In this document: piece by piece, positions 17,116 to 25,787 of the stretch
Position numbering within the stretch: position 1 is the stretch's first letter
Layout of the letters: the number at the start of each line of letters is the position of its first letter
Assembly (NCBI GenBank): GCA_934090935.1
Contig: CAKOKD010000002.1
Location: 124,001-188,000, forward strand
DNA from: an uncultured Bacilli bacterium
Lineage (GTDB): Bacteria > Bacillota_I > Bacilli_A > RF39 > UBA660
DNA length: 64,000 bases
Direction of reading: 5' to 3'
Made by a program: the position numbers and the translations under genes
Notes under the pieces: generated by a model
Database searches by the model: none
The model's input: the letters and a program-made list of their open reading frames with translations, nothing else
Told to the model about the DNA's origin: nothing

Positions 17116-18807
17116 GTGAAAAAGAAAGATGGTTTTACATTAGTTGAGCTGCTTGCGGTTATTGTTGTTCTAGCGCTTATTATGGTTATTGTATTACCAA
17201 ACGTTTTAAATTCAATTAGTTCTGCAAGAAAGGAGTCTTTTTACTTATATGCTCAAAACCTACAAGGTAAAGCGACTGCCAAGTATACTCAAGATTTAGA
17301 TTTAAATAAAGAGAATACTGATTGTGCTGTTTATGATATATCTAAAGATCTAAATATAGGTAATACTGGTAAGTATGAAGGCTGGGTTAAAGTTAATAGA
17401 GTTGCAGTATCGAGTGGAAACTTGGTTGCAACAGCTAAAATCAGTAATGCTAAATTAAGCGACGTTTATTACTGCGTTACATCAAGCGGTAGTTGTACAC
17501 CTAACGAGACTTATTCGTTTGATGAAGGTAAAACAGAAGTAAACATCAGTAAAACAATTGGAGAAAATGATAAATTATGTTATAACTACAAATACGCTGA
17601 TGCTAATAATGTTTTAAGAACAAGTGATACAGTATGTGTAAATGGTCGAGATAGTGGTACGAATGATACCTATAAATATGATGTTTATATCACTTTAAAG
17701 GACGATAACTATAAAGTTGAAAATGTATTATTTAATAAAGATATGCCAATGGATAAATTTTATGATGAAATGGTATCAAAAGGGGATTTAAGCATAAATG
17801 GTCCAACATGTGACGGAACCGCAGGATCTATAAAAGGAACTACTACTACTAAAACAACACATGTAACAACAACAACTGATGCTAGTGTGTCAACTAGTAA
17901 AGTTTCAACTACAACTACAAAGGATGCTTATACAACAAATGTTACTACAACAACAACTGAGATTAAAACAATTGAAGCAGATAAAACAACTACAACAACA
18001 AGACAAACGTATGTTATTCCATCAACTACAGTTGCTCCAGAGAAAACATATTTGCTTTTAAACTCATTAAGTGTCGCCGGTTATAATATTAACTTTAGTC
18101 CACTTACATTTAGTTATGATTTAACTGTTGCAAATCAAGTTACAAGTATTTCTGTATCAGCAACTTCATCTGATCCATCTACAAACGTTACAGTTATCGG
18201 TTCTGATGGTTTAACAGTTGGTTCTAATATAGTTAGAATTAATCTATCAAACCCAAATACAAATGATGAAGCAAATTATTATATTCAAGTAAGAAGAATG
18301 GACGAAGCTGGAAAAATCGTTGAAGTAACTCGTACTAATGATGCACCGATTTATAATCGTGAAGAAGGTCTACCTGATCCAACACTTCCATCAAGCGATG
18401 CAACACTTCAAAGTTTAAATGTATCAGGTTATATGCTTGATTTCGATAAAAACAAATACGATTATGAACTTACTATAATTGATACTGATAAATTGCCAAT
18501 AACATATCAAACTTCATCAAGCAAAGCTCGATCATATATTGAAGGAAACGAAACTTTGAAAGATGGAGATAAAATTGGAATATATGTAACAAGTGAAAAT
18601 GGTTACTATAAAAAAGTATATACGATTACAGTTCATTTCAAGAAAGAGGTTAGTATAATGAGCAACTTCTTGAAATTTTTAATAGCAGGTCTTGGTGTTT
18701 TACTCGTTTCACTTTTAGTAATAATAAGTGCGAATAAAAGAGCAAAGAGAAGAGTAAAAAACAAAGACAATATAGTTGATAATTCACAAATTGATGAAAA
18801 TAAATAA
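17116..18807 (+). CDS. Prepilin-like surface protein with cadherin-like domains and a C-terminal membrane anchor
   Basis: 563-aa protein with a class III/type IV prepilin leader (KKKDGFTLVELLAVIVVLAL: G^F, Glu+5, hydrophobic helix). A pilin-like head (to about 240) has paired Cys. A Thr-rich stretch (about 245-310, runs of Thr) leads to two cadherin-like beta-sandwich domains, each ending in the FSYDLTV / YDYELTI type strand. Residues about 515-540 form a second TM helix followed by a basic cytoplasmic tail. Being anchored at both ends is unusual for a pilin. GTG start behind GAGGGTGAT. No pilus assembly genes are in the window. Confidence 0.75.
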   Translation: MKKKDGFTLVELLAVIVVLALIMVIVLPNVLNSISSARKESFYLYAQNLQGKATAKYTQDLDLNKENTDCAVYDISKDLNIGNTGKYEGWVKVNRVAVSSGNLVATAKISNAKLSDVYYCVTSSGSCTPNETYSFDEGKTEVNISKTIGENDKLCYNYKYADANNVLRTSDTVCVNGRDSGTNDTYKYDVYITLKDDNYKVENVLFNKDMPMDKFYDEMVSKGDLSINGPTCDGTAGSIKGTTTTKTTHVTTTTDASVSTSKVSTTTTKDAYTTNVTTTTTEIKTIEADKTTTTTRQTYVIPSTTVAPEKTYLLLNSLSVAGYNINFSPLTFSYDLTVANQVTSISVSATSSDPSTNVTVIGSDGLTVGSNIVRINLSNPNTNDEANYYIQVRRMDEAGKIVEVTRTNDAPIYNREEGLPDPTLPSSDATLQSLNVSGYMLDFDKNKYDYELTIIDTDKLPITYQTSSSKARSYIEGNETLKDGDKIGIYVTSENGYYKKVYTITVHFKKEVSIMSNFLKFLIAGLGVLLVSLLVIISANKRAKRRVKNKDNIVDNSQIDENK

Positions 18808-18813
18808 AAAGTA

Positions 18814-18842
18814 TTGACTAAGAATTTAATAAAATATATAAT
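18814..18842 (+). promoter_or_regulatory. Promoter of the second prepilin gene
   Basis: TTGACT (18814-18819), 17-nt spacer, TATAAT (18837-18842). Confidence 0.85.
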
Positions 18843-18870
18843 TAATTTAGGATAGGAAGAGGATTTATTT

Positions 18871-19389
18871 ATGAAAAAGAAAAATGGTTTTACGTTAGTT
18901 GAATTGCTTGCAGTTATAGTTGTACTTGCAATAATTATGGTTATTGCTATACCTGCAGTATTAGAGACAATGGCTAGTGCAAGAAGAAGTTCATTCGCGC
19001 TTTACATTGGAAAAATAGTTAAAGACACAAGAACTCAATATACATATGATGCAAACGGAGGAGCTATTGCTGGTTCTGGTAGATATGTATATAACATTGA
19101 AAAAGATTTAGGATATGAATCAGTTGGAGACTACAAAGGATATGTAGTTGTAAATGCTGAGGACGTTGATAAACCACATTTCATTGTTTATCTTTGGGAT
19201 TCAAACTATATGACATTAAGTTGGGATGTAACAGATCAAAAAATGCCTGAGGCAAGCGATAAAACAGCTATACAATCATTAGATAAAACTCAAGTTGCTA
19301 ATTTAAATGAGTATGTAGCTTGTAAAGCTGGCGGAAGTGGAACAGTTGATAATTGTTATAATCGTCAAGGATATAAGATTGTTGAATAA
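18871..19389 (+). CDS. Type II/IV prepilin-like protein
   Basis: 172-aa pilin. The leader KKKNGFTLVELLAVIVVLAI is nearly identical to that of the preceding gene, with Gly before the cleavage site, F+1 and E+5. The mature domain is small and has two C-terminal Cys (VACKAGG, NCYNRQG) that could form the pilin D-loop disulphide. It has its own consensus promoter and terminator, so it may be expressed independently and more strongly than the upstream fusion pilin. Could be a major pilin or a pseudopilin of an assembly system encoded elsewhere. Confidence 0.85.
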   Translation: MKKKNGFTLVELLAVIVVLAIIMVIAIPAVLETMASARRSSFALYIGKIVKDTRTQYTYDANGGAIAGSGRYVYNIEKDLGYESVGDYKGYVVVNAEDVDKPHFIVYLWDSNYMTLSWDVTDQKMPEASDKTAIQSLDKTQVANLNEYVACKAGGSGTVDNCYNRQGYKIVE

Positions 19390-19411
19390 GATGCTTGGGC
19401 ATCTTTTTTTT
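19388..19411 (+). terminator. Terminator after the prepilin gene
   Basis: AAGATGC / GCATCTT around a TTGG loop with T8. Confidence 0.9.
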
Positions 19412-19423
19412 TGTCAAAAGCCG

Positions 19424-19432
19424 TGTTATAAT
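19424..19432 (+). promoter_or_regulatory. Extended -10 promoter of nfo
   Basis: TGTTATAAT (TG-n-TATAAT). The predicted start near 19438 gives a very short leader with GGTGG as its first bases. Confidence 0.6.
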
Positions 19433-19448
19433 TTTTATGGTGGTAAAA

Positions 19449-20339
19449 ATGTTAATAATCGGAAGTCATGTTTCATTTAATAATACAAGTCAATTGCTTG
19501 GAAGTGTAGAAGCAGCTATTGCAAATAATGCAAACGCTTTTATGTTCTATACAGGAGCGCCTCAAAACACTCAAAGAGGAGCCTTGAATGACTTGGTAAC
19601 ATATGAAGCATTAAAAAAAATGAAAGAAAATAATTTATCTTTAGATAATGTTGTTTGTCATGCTCCATATATCGTTAATCTAGCTAACAATATAGATCCT
19701 GAAAAGTATGAATTCACAAAGAACTTTTTAAGACAAGAATTGGATAGATGTGAGCAACTTGGAGTGAAAAAAATCGTACTTCATCCAGGAAGTGCAACAA
19801 AGCTTGATCGAGAAACTGCTCTAAACAATATAGTTAAGGGGTTAAACGCTATTTTACACGAAGATGATAACATAGTTATTTTACTTGAAACGATGGCTGG
19901 TAAAGGAACTGAGTTAGGTTGTTCTATGGAAGAAATAAAGTATATTCTTGAAGGTGTTATTCTTAAAGACAAAGTAGGCGTATGCTTGGATACTTGCCAT
20001 TTAAGTGACTCAGGTGTTGATATATCTAAATTTGACGAATATCTAGATTTATTTGATGAAAATATTGGCATCGAAAAAATCGGTTGTGTTCATTTAAATG
20101 ATTCTAAAAATCCAATTGGTGCTAGAAAGGATAGACACGAAAACATCGGCTTTGGAACAATTGGTTTTGAAACTCTTATAAATGTTGCATATAATCCTCG
20201 CTTAGAAAATGTACCAAAAATATTAGAAACTCCATTTGTGGATCGCGAGTATTGTCCATACAAAATAGAGATTCAAGAGATAAAAGATAAAAAAATGAAC
20301 AATAATCTATATGAAGATGTTGTATCCATGTATAAATAA
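19449..20339 (+). CDS. nfo: Deoxyribonuclease IV (AP endonuclease)
   Basis: 296-aa TIM-barrel AP endonuclease of base-excision repair. Metal-ligand segments are in order: IGSHVSF, CHAPYIVNLAN, IVLHPGSA, ILLETMAGKGTELG, VCLDTCHLSDSG, GCVHLNDSKNPIGARKDRHENIGFG. Length close to the usual 280-295. ATG 19449 is chosen: GGTGG lies 6 nt upstream, and the longer frame starting at a TTG overlaps the preceding terminator. It is followed after 9 bp by the RnfC-like gene. Confidence 0.95.
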   Translation: MLIIGSHVSFNNTSQLLGSVEAAIANNANAFMFYTGAPQNTQRGALNDLVTYEALKKMKENNLSLDNVVCHAPYIVNLANNIDPEKYEFTKNFLRQELDRCEQLGVKKIVLHPGSATKLDRETALNNIVKGLNAILHEDDNIVILLETMAGKGTELGCSMEEIKYILEGVILKDKVGVCLDTCHLSDSGVDISKFDEYLDLFDENIGIEKIGCVHLNDSKNPIGARKDRHENIGFGTIGFETLINVAYNPRLENVPKILETPFVDREYCPYKIEIQEIKDKKMNNNLYEDVVSMYK

Positions 20340-20348
20340 GAGGATATT

Positions 20349-21491
20349 ATGAATAGAATCCATGCAAATAAAACAAAGTTACCTTTGGAGTATTATTTAA
20401 ATCCTGATTTTGTTTACATAAACATTCCAGATTCAAAAGAACAAGAAATAACACCAAGGAAAGTATTAAGAAATGAGTGTTTATTTGAACACAATGGTAG
20501 ATCATATTATAGTCCAATAAGTGGTGTGATTACTGGTATTTCCGATAATGAAAGAATATACAATAGACCTGTCAAAGCTATAGTGATAGCGAATGATTTT
20601 GAAGAAAATGTAAGCGTTAAAAAAAGTGCTTTAAAATATATTAATAAATATAGTAAAGATGAATGTATTTCCCTTATAAAGAAATATTTGCCTGCTATTC
20701 AAATAAATTCTGATGCAAAAACTTTATTAATAAATGGTTTTGATAAAGAATGGACAGAAGAAACCGCTTCTTTCATCATCAATAACGAAAGTGATAAAAT
20801 ACTTGAAACTCTTGATGCTCTTATGACTATCTTCAGCATTGATAATTGTATTATTGCTATAAACAGTAAAAATACTGATAATGTTATAAATATTACAAGC
20901 AATATAGGAACATATCCAAATATTCATCTTAAAATGTTACCAGATATATATCCAATTGGTTTTAAAAACATTTTAATCAAAAATTCTTTAAGTAAAAAAG
21001 AAATCCAAAATGGTATCTTTTATTTAAATGTTGAAGATGTTTTAAATCTATACAAAGTATTAAAAAAACATCAACCTGTTGATGAAAAGTACGTTACAAT
21101 TGGAGGCAACTGTATAGAATCTCCTATGGTAGTTTATACTAAAATCGGAGTAAAAATCGCGGATCTAATAAAGGATAAATGCACTATTACAAATGATAAA
21201 TATTATGTTATATTGAATGGATTAATCTCTGGTATCACGATTGATTCATTAAATTCAATAGTAACGATGGATACAAGAAGTATCTTTTTAAACACAATCG
21301 ATAACGAAAGTGAAAAAGAATGCATCAACTGTGGATTATGCACTATTAAATGTCCAGTGCATCTAAATCCTAAATACATTAAGGAGCATAAAAAAGCGGA
21401 TAGAGATAGATGTATTAATTGTGGGCTATGCTCATATATATGTCCAAGTAAAATCAATTTTAAGGAGTGTTTGAGAAGAGATGAGAAATAA
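20349..21491 (+). CDS. Divergent RnfC-like iron-sulfur protein
   Basis: 380-aa protein (RnfC is usually about 440). It has the N-terminal barrel-sandwich region (YYSPISGVITGI), an SLBB-like domain (VTIGGNCIESPMVVYTKIGVK split: VTIGGNCIESPMV) and two C-terminal 4Fe-4S sites, CINCGLCTIKCP and CINCGLCSYICP. The GLGGAGFPT loop and the NGAECEPY motif that bind FMN/NADH in RnfC are missing: the equivalent region reads LPAIQINSDAKTLLINGFDK. So electron entry from NADH at this subunit is doubtful. It overlaps the RnfD-like gene by 11 bp. No rnfG, rnfE, rnfA or rnfB follow. Confidence 0.7.
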   Translation: MNRIHANKTKLPLEYYLNPDFVYINIPDSKEQEITPRKVLRNECLFEHNGRSYYSPISGVITGISDNERIYNRPVKAIVIANDFEENVSVKKSALKYINKYSKDECISLIKKYLPAIQINSDAKTLLINGFDKEWTEETASFIINNESDKILETLDALMTIFSIDNCIIAINSKNTDNVINITSNIGTYPNIHLKMLPDIYPIGFKNILIKNSLSKKEIQNGIFYLNVEDVLNLYKVLKKHQPVDEKYVTIGGNCIESPMVVYTKIGVKIADLIKDKCTITNDKYYVILNGLISGITIDSLNSIVTMDTRSIFLNTIDNESEKECINCGLCTIKCPVHLNPKYIKEHKKADRDRCINCGLCSYICPSKINFKECLRRDEK

Positions 21492-22374
21492 TATCTATAT
21501 CAGAAGCAATCGTTCAATTAAAACGATAAGCATTACCAAAATATGTTTTTTAATTCCTCTTGTGATTTACGGATTATACAAAAATGGCATATACCTTTAT
21601 AAAGAACATTTAATATCCTTTATTGAAATATTTAGACCTCTTATTTATTCTCTTATTGGTGCGATAATTGGAGTTCTTGTCAATATATTTTATGAAAAAG
21701 TAGTAAAAAAGCATGACAATGATATTGTATCAGCTATATTTTCTTCATTTCATGTTGAATATGGTATAATTATCGGTCTACTAGTGCCTTTAAACACTAA
21801 TGTTATTCTATATACGATTGTCGTTATAACCATGTTTATTTTATCAAAATTTTTAAACAATCGTGTGAATGTGATGTGTGCATCATTAATAGTAATATAT
21901 TTATTAAGTCAAATATTTTTTGATTTTACATTTTTAAATGTTCATGAAGCTAGTAAAACTTTTGAATATGAATTTATGGATTACTTGATTGGGAAATATC
22001 CAGGCGGAGTTGGAAGCACACATGTTATTTTAATCCTTTTAGGTACGTTTGGCCTTTATATGACAAATAATATTAAAGCTTCCATCAGTTTAAGCAGTTT
22101 AGTTATTTTATTTTTCCTGTTTGGAATATATAGTTTAATCACCAGCAGTGATTTTTCCTCTTTGATATTTTCAAGCAATATACCGATGATCATGTGTTAT
22201 GTTCAAACTGATACCAAAACAAGCTCATACACTAAAAAAGGAATGATTACCTTTGGTGTTTTAACTGGAATCCTTACGTTTGCTTTAACATTCATAGCTC
22301 CAATTTATGCCCCATTAATAAGTGTACTTTTGATAAGTATACTTAACAATTTAATTGATAGATTAGTAAATTGA
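21481..22374 (+). CDS. RnfD/NqrB-like membrane protein
   Basis: 297-aa integral membrane protein with about nine hydrophobic segments. The best landmark is GKYPGGVGSTHVILILLGTFGLY (split: PGGVGSTHVILILLG), corresponding to the GxxGGSxGETS region of RnfD/NqrB. The upstream TSATP-type stretch carrying the covalently flavinylated Thr is not recognisable; the equivalent reads TFLNVHEASKTF. Its overlap with the RnfC-like gene shows the two act together. It might be a reduced electron-transfer module, or a derivative with another function. Confidence 0.65.
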   Translation: MRNNIYIRSNRSIKTISITKICFLIPLVIYGLYKNGIYLYKEHLISFIEIFRPLIYSLIGAIIGVLVNIFYEKVVKKHDNDIVSAIFSSFHVEYGIIIGLLVPLNTNVILYTIVVITMFILSKFLNNRVNVMCASLIVIYLLSQIFFDFTFLNVHEASKTFEYEFMDYLIGKYPGGVGSTHVILILLGTFGLYMTNNIKASISLSSLVILFFLFGIYSLITSSDFSSLIFSSNIPMIMCYVQTDTKTSSYTKKGMITFGVLTGILTFALTFIAPIYAPLISVLLISILNNLIDRLVN

Positions 22375-22375
22375 T

Positions 22376-22404
22376 TTGCAAGATTATAAAAATAATTGTA
22401 TAAT
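22376..22404 (+). promoter_or_regulatory. Promoter of the TM2 gene
   Basis: TTGCAA (22376-22381), 17-nt spacer, TATAAT (22399-22404). Confidence 0.8.
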
Positions 22405-22419
22405 TTAGAAGGTGATATT

Positions 22420-22821
22420 ATGGCAAATTTTTGTACCAATTGTGGTAATAAATTGAATTTAAATGACACAGTTTGTAGCAACTGTGGAAAAGAAATAAAG
22501 GATAGAGTAGTAAGAGAAGAAGTAAAAGCTGAAAAAGTTGAAGATAAAGAATTTACTGATGTAAAGAGTGAAAAACAAAACGTAAATCTACAAGCGAAGA
22601 ATAAAATTGTAGCTGGTCTTTTAGGAATCTTCTTAGGTGGTTTTGGAGTACATAACTTCTACCTAGGATATACAGGAAAGGCTGTTGCTCAATTGCTTAT
22701 CACAGTTCTAAGCTGTTGTATGCTTTCTTTTGTTTCAAGTATTTGGGGCTTTATTGAAGGAATACTTATCCTTTCCGGAAATATTGATACAGATGCAAAC
22801 GGAAACAAACTTGTTGATTAG
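22420..22821 (+). CDS. Zinc-ribbon TM2 domain membrane protein
   Basis: 133-aa protein. The N-terminal zinc ribbon CTNCGNKL...CSNCGKEI (residues 5-24) is followed by an acidic linker and a TM2 domain: KNKIVAGLLGIFLGGFGVHNFYLGYTGKA (split: GGFGVHNFYLGYTGKA), then a second helix with CCMLSFVSSIWGFIEGI. TM2 proteins are widespread; function in bacteria unclear. ATG 22420 follows GAAGGTGAT. The frame is open a little further up, but that covers the promoter. Monocistronic, between a consensus promoter and a strong terminator. Confidence 0.9.
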   Translation: MANFCTNCGNKLNLNDTVCSNCGKEIKDRVVREEVKAEKVEDKEFTDVKSEKQNVNLQAKNKIVAGLLGIFLGGFGVHNFYLGYTGKAVAQLLITVLSCCMLSFVSSIWGFIEGILILSGNIDTDANGNKLVD

Positions 22822-22837
22822 TAGACACTTGCTTAAC

Positions 22838-22874
22838 AAAAAAGAAACATAAAATTAAAGTATGTTTCTTTTTT
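22838..22874 (+). terminator. Terminator after the TM2 gene
   Basis: 14-bp stem AAAAAAGAAACATA / TATGTTTCTTTTTT with a 9-nt loop. Confidence 0.9.
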
Positions 22875-22902
22875 ATGTTATACTTATACTAAGGTGAGGA
22901 TT

Positions 22903-24054
22903 GTGAAAAAAGCGCTTAGACATGTAAAAAACTCATTTAAAAATGTTGATATACCTCTTTTGGTAGTTACAACTGCCTTAATCGTCTTTGGGCTTATTAT
23001 GGTCTTTAGTTCATCAAGTGTAACCAGTGTACTTAGTTATAAAAAAACACCTTATTTTTTCTTTGAAAAACAACTTATTACGGTGATTGTTGGTTTATTA
23101 GCATCAATCATAGTAATCAATTTTGAAACCGAAAACTATAAAATCATATCTAGGCTTGGAATTCTTTTAATGATTGTACTCTTGATCGCCCTTAAAACAT
23201 ATGGTACGGTTACCAATTCAGCGAGAAGTTGGTTTAAGATATTTGGCTTTTCCGTTCAACCTAGTGAATTTGCGAAGACATTTATTATTCTTTATCTAGC
23301 GGTAAGATATTCAACTATAAAAAAATTTAATAATGTAACTGATGTGTTCTTGCCGATGATTCCCTGTATAATTGTGTTCTTTTTAGTAGCTTTAGAACCC
23401 GATTTAGGAACGGCGTGTTTAATCGCGATAATATGTATGTTTATCTTCTTTTCACTTCCGCTTTCAAAAAATAAAAATATGAGCATTTTAAGAATTGCGA
23501 CAATAATATGTGCGGTAGGGGGAATATGTTTCTTAAACTTTAATTCGGATATGCTTACATCAGCTCAAGCAAGCCGTTTCAATTTCAAAAATCCATGCTC
23601 TAGATACTTAGAAGAAACAGGTTATCAAGTATGTAATGGATATATCGCGATTCATAATGGAGGTTTATTTGGAGTTGGGCTCGGTAATTCAACTCAAAAG
23701 TACTTATATTTGCCAGCAGCTCACACCGATTTTATATTTCCGATAATCGTTGAAGAATTAGGTCTTATCGGCGGGGCATGTGTTCTAGTCGCATATATAT
23801 TTTTGCTCTTTAGAATTTTGGTCATCGCAAGAAATGCGACAAATCTTAGAAATTCAATTATTGCTTTTGGAACATTTGCTTATGTGCTTAGCCATATAGT
23901 GATCAACCTAGGAGGTTTGCTTGCGATAATTCCGCTTACTGGTGTTCCGCTTCCATTCCTTTCCTACGGAGGATCATTTATGCTTAATTTAATGATTTTA
24001 ATATCTTTAACTCAAAGAGTTAATATTGAAACTAAGAGAGCTAGAAAAATGTAG
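22903..24054 (+). CDS. ftsW: FtsW/RodA/SpoVE-type SEDS glycosyltransferase
   Basis: 383-aa SEDS peptidoglycan polymerase with about ten TM helices. Signatures: FSSSSVTS in the first segment, GFSVQPSEFAK (lipid-facing loop), ALEPDLGTA, the large extracytoplasmic loop with YLPAAHTDFIF (catalytic Asp), and the C-terminal IIPLTGVPLPFLSYGGS. The wording of these motifs is FtsW/SpoVE-like more than RodA-like. Start GTG 22903 with AAGGTGAG just upstream; an earlier GTG lies inside that RBS. No cognate class B PBP gene is adjacent. Followed after 15 bp by a tail-anchored protein. Confidence 0.9.
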   Translation: MKKALRHVKNSFKNVDIPLLVVTTALIVFGLIMVFSSSSVTSVLSYKKTPYFFFEKQLITVIVGLLASIIVINFETENYKIISRLGILLMIVLLIALKTYGTVTNSARSWFKIFGFSVQPSEFAKTFIILYLAVRYSTIKKFNNVTDVFLPMIPCIIVFFLVALEPDLGTACLIAIICMFIFFSLPLSKNKNMSILRIATIICAVGGICFLNFNSDMLTSAQASRFNFKNPCSRYLEETGYQVCNGYIAIHNGGLFGVGLGNSTQKYLYLPAAHTDFIFPIIVEELGLIGGACVLVAYIFLLFRILVIARNATNLRNSIIAFGTFAYVLSHIVINLGGLLAIIPLTGVPLPFLSYGGSFMLNLMILISLTQRVNIETKRARKM

Positions 24055-24069
24055 AAAGGAAGATGCGAA

Positions 24070-25158
24070 ATGAGTGCATTTAATAATAGATTACATATCA
24101 AAGAAGAAAATGGGATAGTAACCAATATCGATGAGATAAAAGCTATCATAAGCGATTTTAAAGGGCATTTTAGTGATGAAGAATATCGTTATGTTGATTC
24201 ACTTATAACTTATCTTTCTACAAGTGAAATCAAAAATAGATTCGAACTGATAGATATATTAAATGATTATAAATATATAAACAAACTCAACAGCAATGTT
24301 GAAGCCAGTGATTATTTAAGCACAGTCTTAGGACTTATGGTCGGTATAGTAAGCTTCAAAGAGGAAAACGATGAAACTTTTTACCTATACTACTATAAAT
24401 CAAAAAAGATGAAAGTTTTAGAGTGTATGCAAAAATATGATCTTGCAAATTATGTTAATACATATATGGATACATTTAAAGACACATCCAAAATCATAAG
24501 TGGTTACATTGATTATTTGATGAATACTTTGAATTTTAATCCTATACCAAAAAAGGTGGAGTTAGAGGATTTAAATCTTAAAATGAGTTCTCAAATAAAA
24601 GAATTTGTAGAGAGAAAAAGAATAGACGAATATGAAATATTTATGGATTCTAAAAATCGTATCTTTATCGTGGCTGGAACTTCTATTATAAGATATAATT
24701 CTAAAACAGATGAATTATACTATTTAAAAAGTGAAGATGTATTTCTAAATAAACTTAATGAAAATAATGTTAATTTTGATGATATTCATGTTCTTCTTCC
24801 TTTTGAAATAGATGTTGATAGATTAAATAAACTGGTTGACAATATGGATACATTAAGCAGCTTTGATAAAAGATATTTAGAGGCTGCAATGAAAACAATA
24901 CTTATGAAAAATGAGCTTGTTGATAATGATGCGATGGATGTTTTAAATCGATATATTGAAACCCTTAATAAGAAAGTCCTTGATAATACGTTTATATTAA
25001 CAAAGATTGAAAAAGAATTTCTTCTTAGAGCAAATGCTGGAAATGAAGGTCAAAAATTAGAAAAGAAAAATAATGCAAGTGGAGGATATATTATTGTGAT
25101 GATGGAAATAGGCATAATTATTGCCTACATATTGCTTTATATATCACTTGTCAAATAG
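24070..25158 (+). CDS. Unknown protein with C-terminal tail anchor
   Basis: 362-aa protein, not recognised. A long, mostly helical, charged cytosolic part (about 1-335) contains a beta-rich patch (YEIFMDSKNRIFIVAGTSII, RYNSKTDELYYLKSEDVFL, about 190-230). Residues about 338-358 form a single hydrophobic helix (IIVMMEIGIIIAYILLYISL) ending three residues from the C-terminus, a tail-anchor layout. It probably shares a transcript with ftsW (15-bp gap), so a division or wall-related role is possible, but this is only context. Confidence 0.6.
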   Translation: MSAFNNRLHIKEENGIVTNIDEIKAIISDFKGHFSDEEYRYVDSLITYLSTSEIKNRFELIDILNDYKYINKLNSNVEASDYLSTVLGLMVGIVSFKEENDETFYLYYYKSKKMKVLECMQKYDLANYVNTYMDTFKDTSKIISGYIDYLMNTLNFNPIPKKVELEDLNLKMSSQIKEFVERKRIDEYEIFMDSKNRIFIVAGTSIIRYNSKTDELYYLKSEDVFLNKLNENNVNFDDIHVLLPFEIDVDRLNKLVDNMDTLSSFDKRYLEAAMKTILMKNELVDNDAMDVLNRYIETLNKKVLDNTFILTKIEKEFLLRANAGNEGQKLEKKNNASGGYIIVMMEIGIIIAYILLYISLVK

Positions 25159-25176
25159 TAACTAATAAAGTATAAT
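25148..25176 (+). promoter_or_regulatory. Promoter of frr
   Basis: TTGTCA (25148-25153), 17-nt spacer, TATAAT (25171-25176). The -35 lies in the end of the upstream gene. Confidence 0.75.
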
Positions 25177-25199
25177 TTAGATAGACATGGAGGATAGAT

Positions 25200-25742
25200 A
25201 TGTATAGTTTAGATGAATGTGAAATGAATATGATGAAAGCAGTTGAAAATTTGGAGGCAAGACTTATAACAGTTCGTGCTGGTCGTGCAAACGCCTCAAT
25301 GCTAAATGGAATAATGGTTGAATACTACGGAACTTTAACTCCAATCAACCAAGTTGCAAATATAACAGTTCCAGAAGCAAGACAACTGTTTATTAAACCA
25401 TTTGATAGAGGAATAATAAAAGATATTGAAAGAGCAATCAATGAAGCAAATATAGGTATTACTCCAACTAATAATGGTGAGATGGTTATCTTAACTGTTC
25501 CTCAACTTACTGAAGAAACAAGAAAAACTTATGTTAAACAAGTAGATGAAATGGGAGAACAAGCTAAAATTGCTTTAAGAAATGCTAGACAAGATGCAAA
25601 TAATGACATCAAAAAAAGCGAAGATTTAACTGAAGATGACAAAAAGAGATATCAAGAAGACGTTCAAGAATTAATAAATAAATACAATAAAATTGTTGAT
25701 GAAAAAATAAAAGAAAAAACAAACGAATTGATGAGTATATAA
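25200..25742 (+). CDS. frr: Ribosome recycling factor
   Basis: 180-aa RRF that splits post-termination ribosomes with EF-G. The domain I helix has LEARLITVRAGRANASML (RxGRA motif), followed by IMVEYYGTLTPINQVANITV, the RQLFIKPFDRG turn and the C-terminal helix pair with RNARQDANNDIKK and EDDKKRYQEDVQELINKY (all family-typical). The RBS GGAGGAT precedes ATG. Unlike Bacillus (tsf-pyrH-frr) no pyrH is adjacent; the gene stands alone with its own promoter and terminator. Confidence 0.97.
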   Translation: MYSLDECEMNMMKAVENLEARLITVRAGRANASMLNGIMVEYYGTLTPINQVANITVPEARQLFIKPFDRGIIKDIERAINEANIGITPTNNGEMVILTVPQLTEETRKTYVKQVDEMGEQAKIALRNARQDANNDIKKSEDLTEDDKKRYQEDVQELINKYNKIVDEKIKEKTNELMSI

Positions 25743-25755
25743 CTCATCTTTTTTT
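25730..25755 (+). terminator. Terminator of frr
   Basis: GATGAGT / ACTCATC with a 5-nt loop overlapping the stop, then T7. Confidence 0.9.
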
Positions 25756-25761
25756 GCAATT

Positions 25762-25787
25762 AAAAAAGGAAGAACAATTTCTTCCTT
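25762..25787 (-). terminator. Terminator of the 548-aa unknown gene
   Basis: Minus strand: AAGGAAGAA / TTCTTCCTT, 4-nt loop, then T6. It overlaps the stop codon and is back to back with the frr terminator. Confidence 0.9.
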
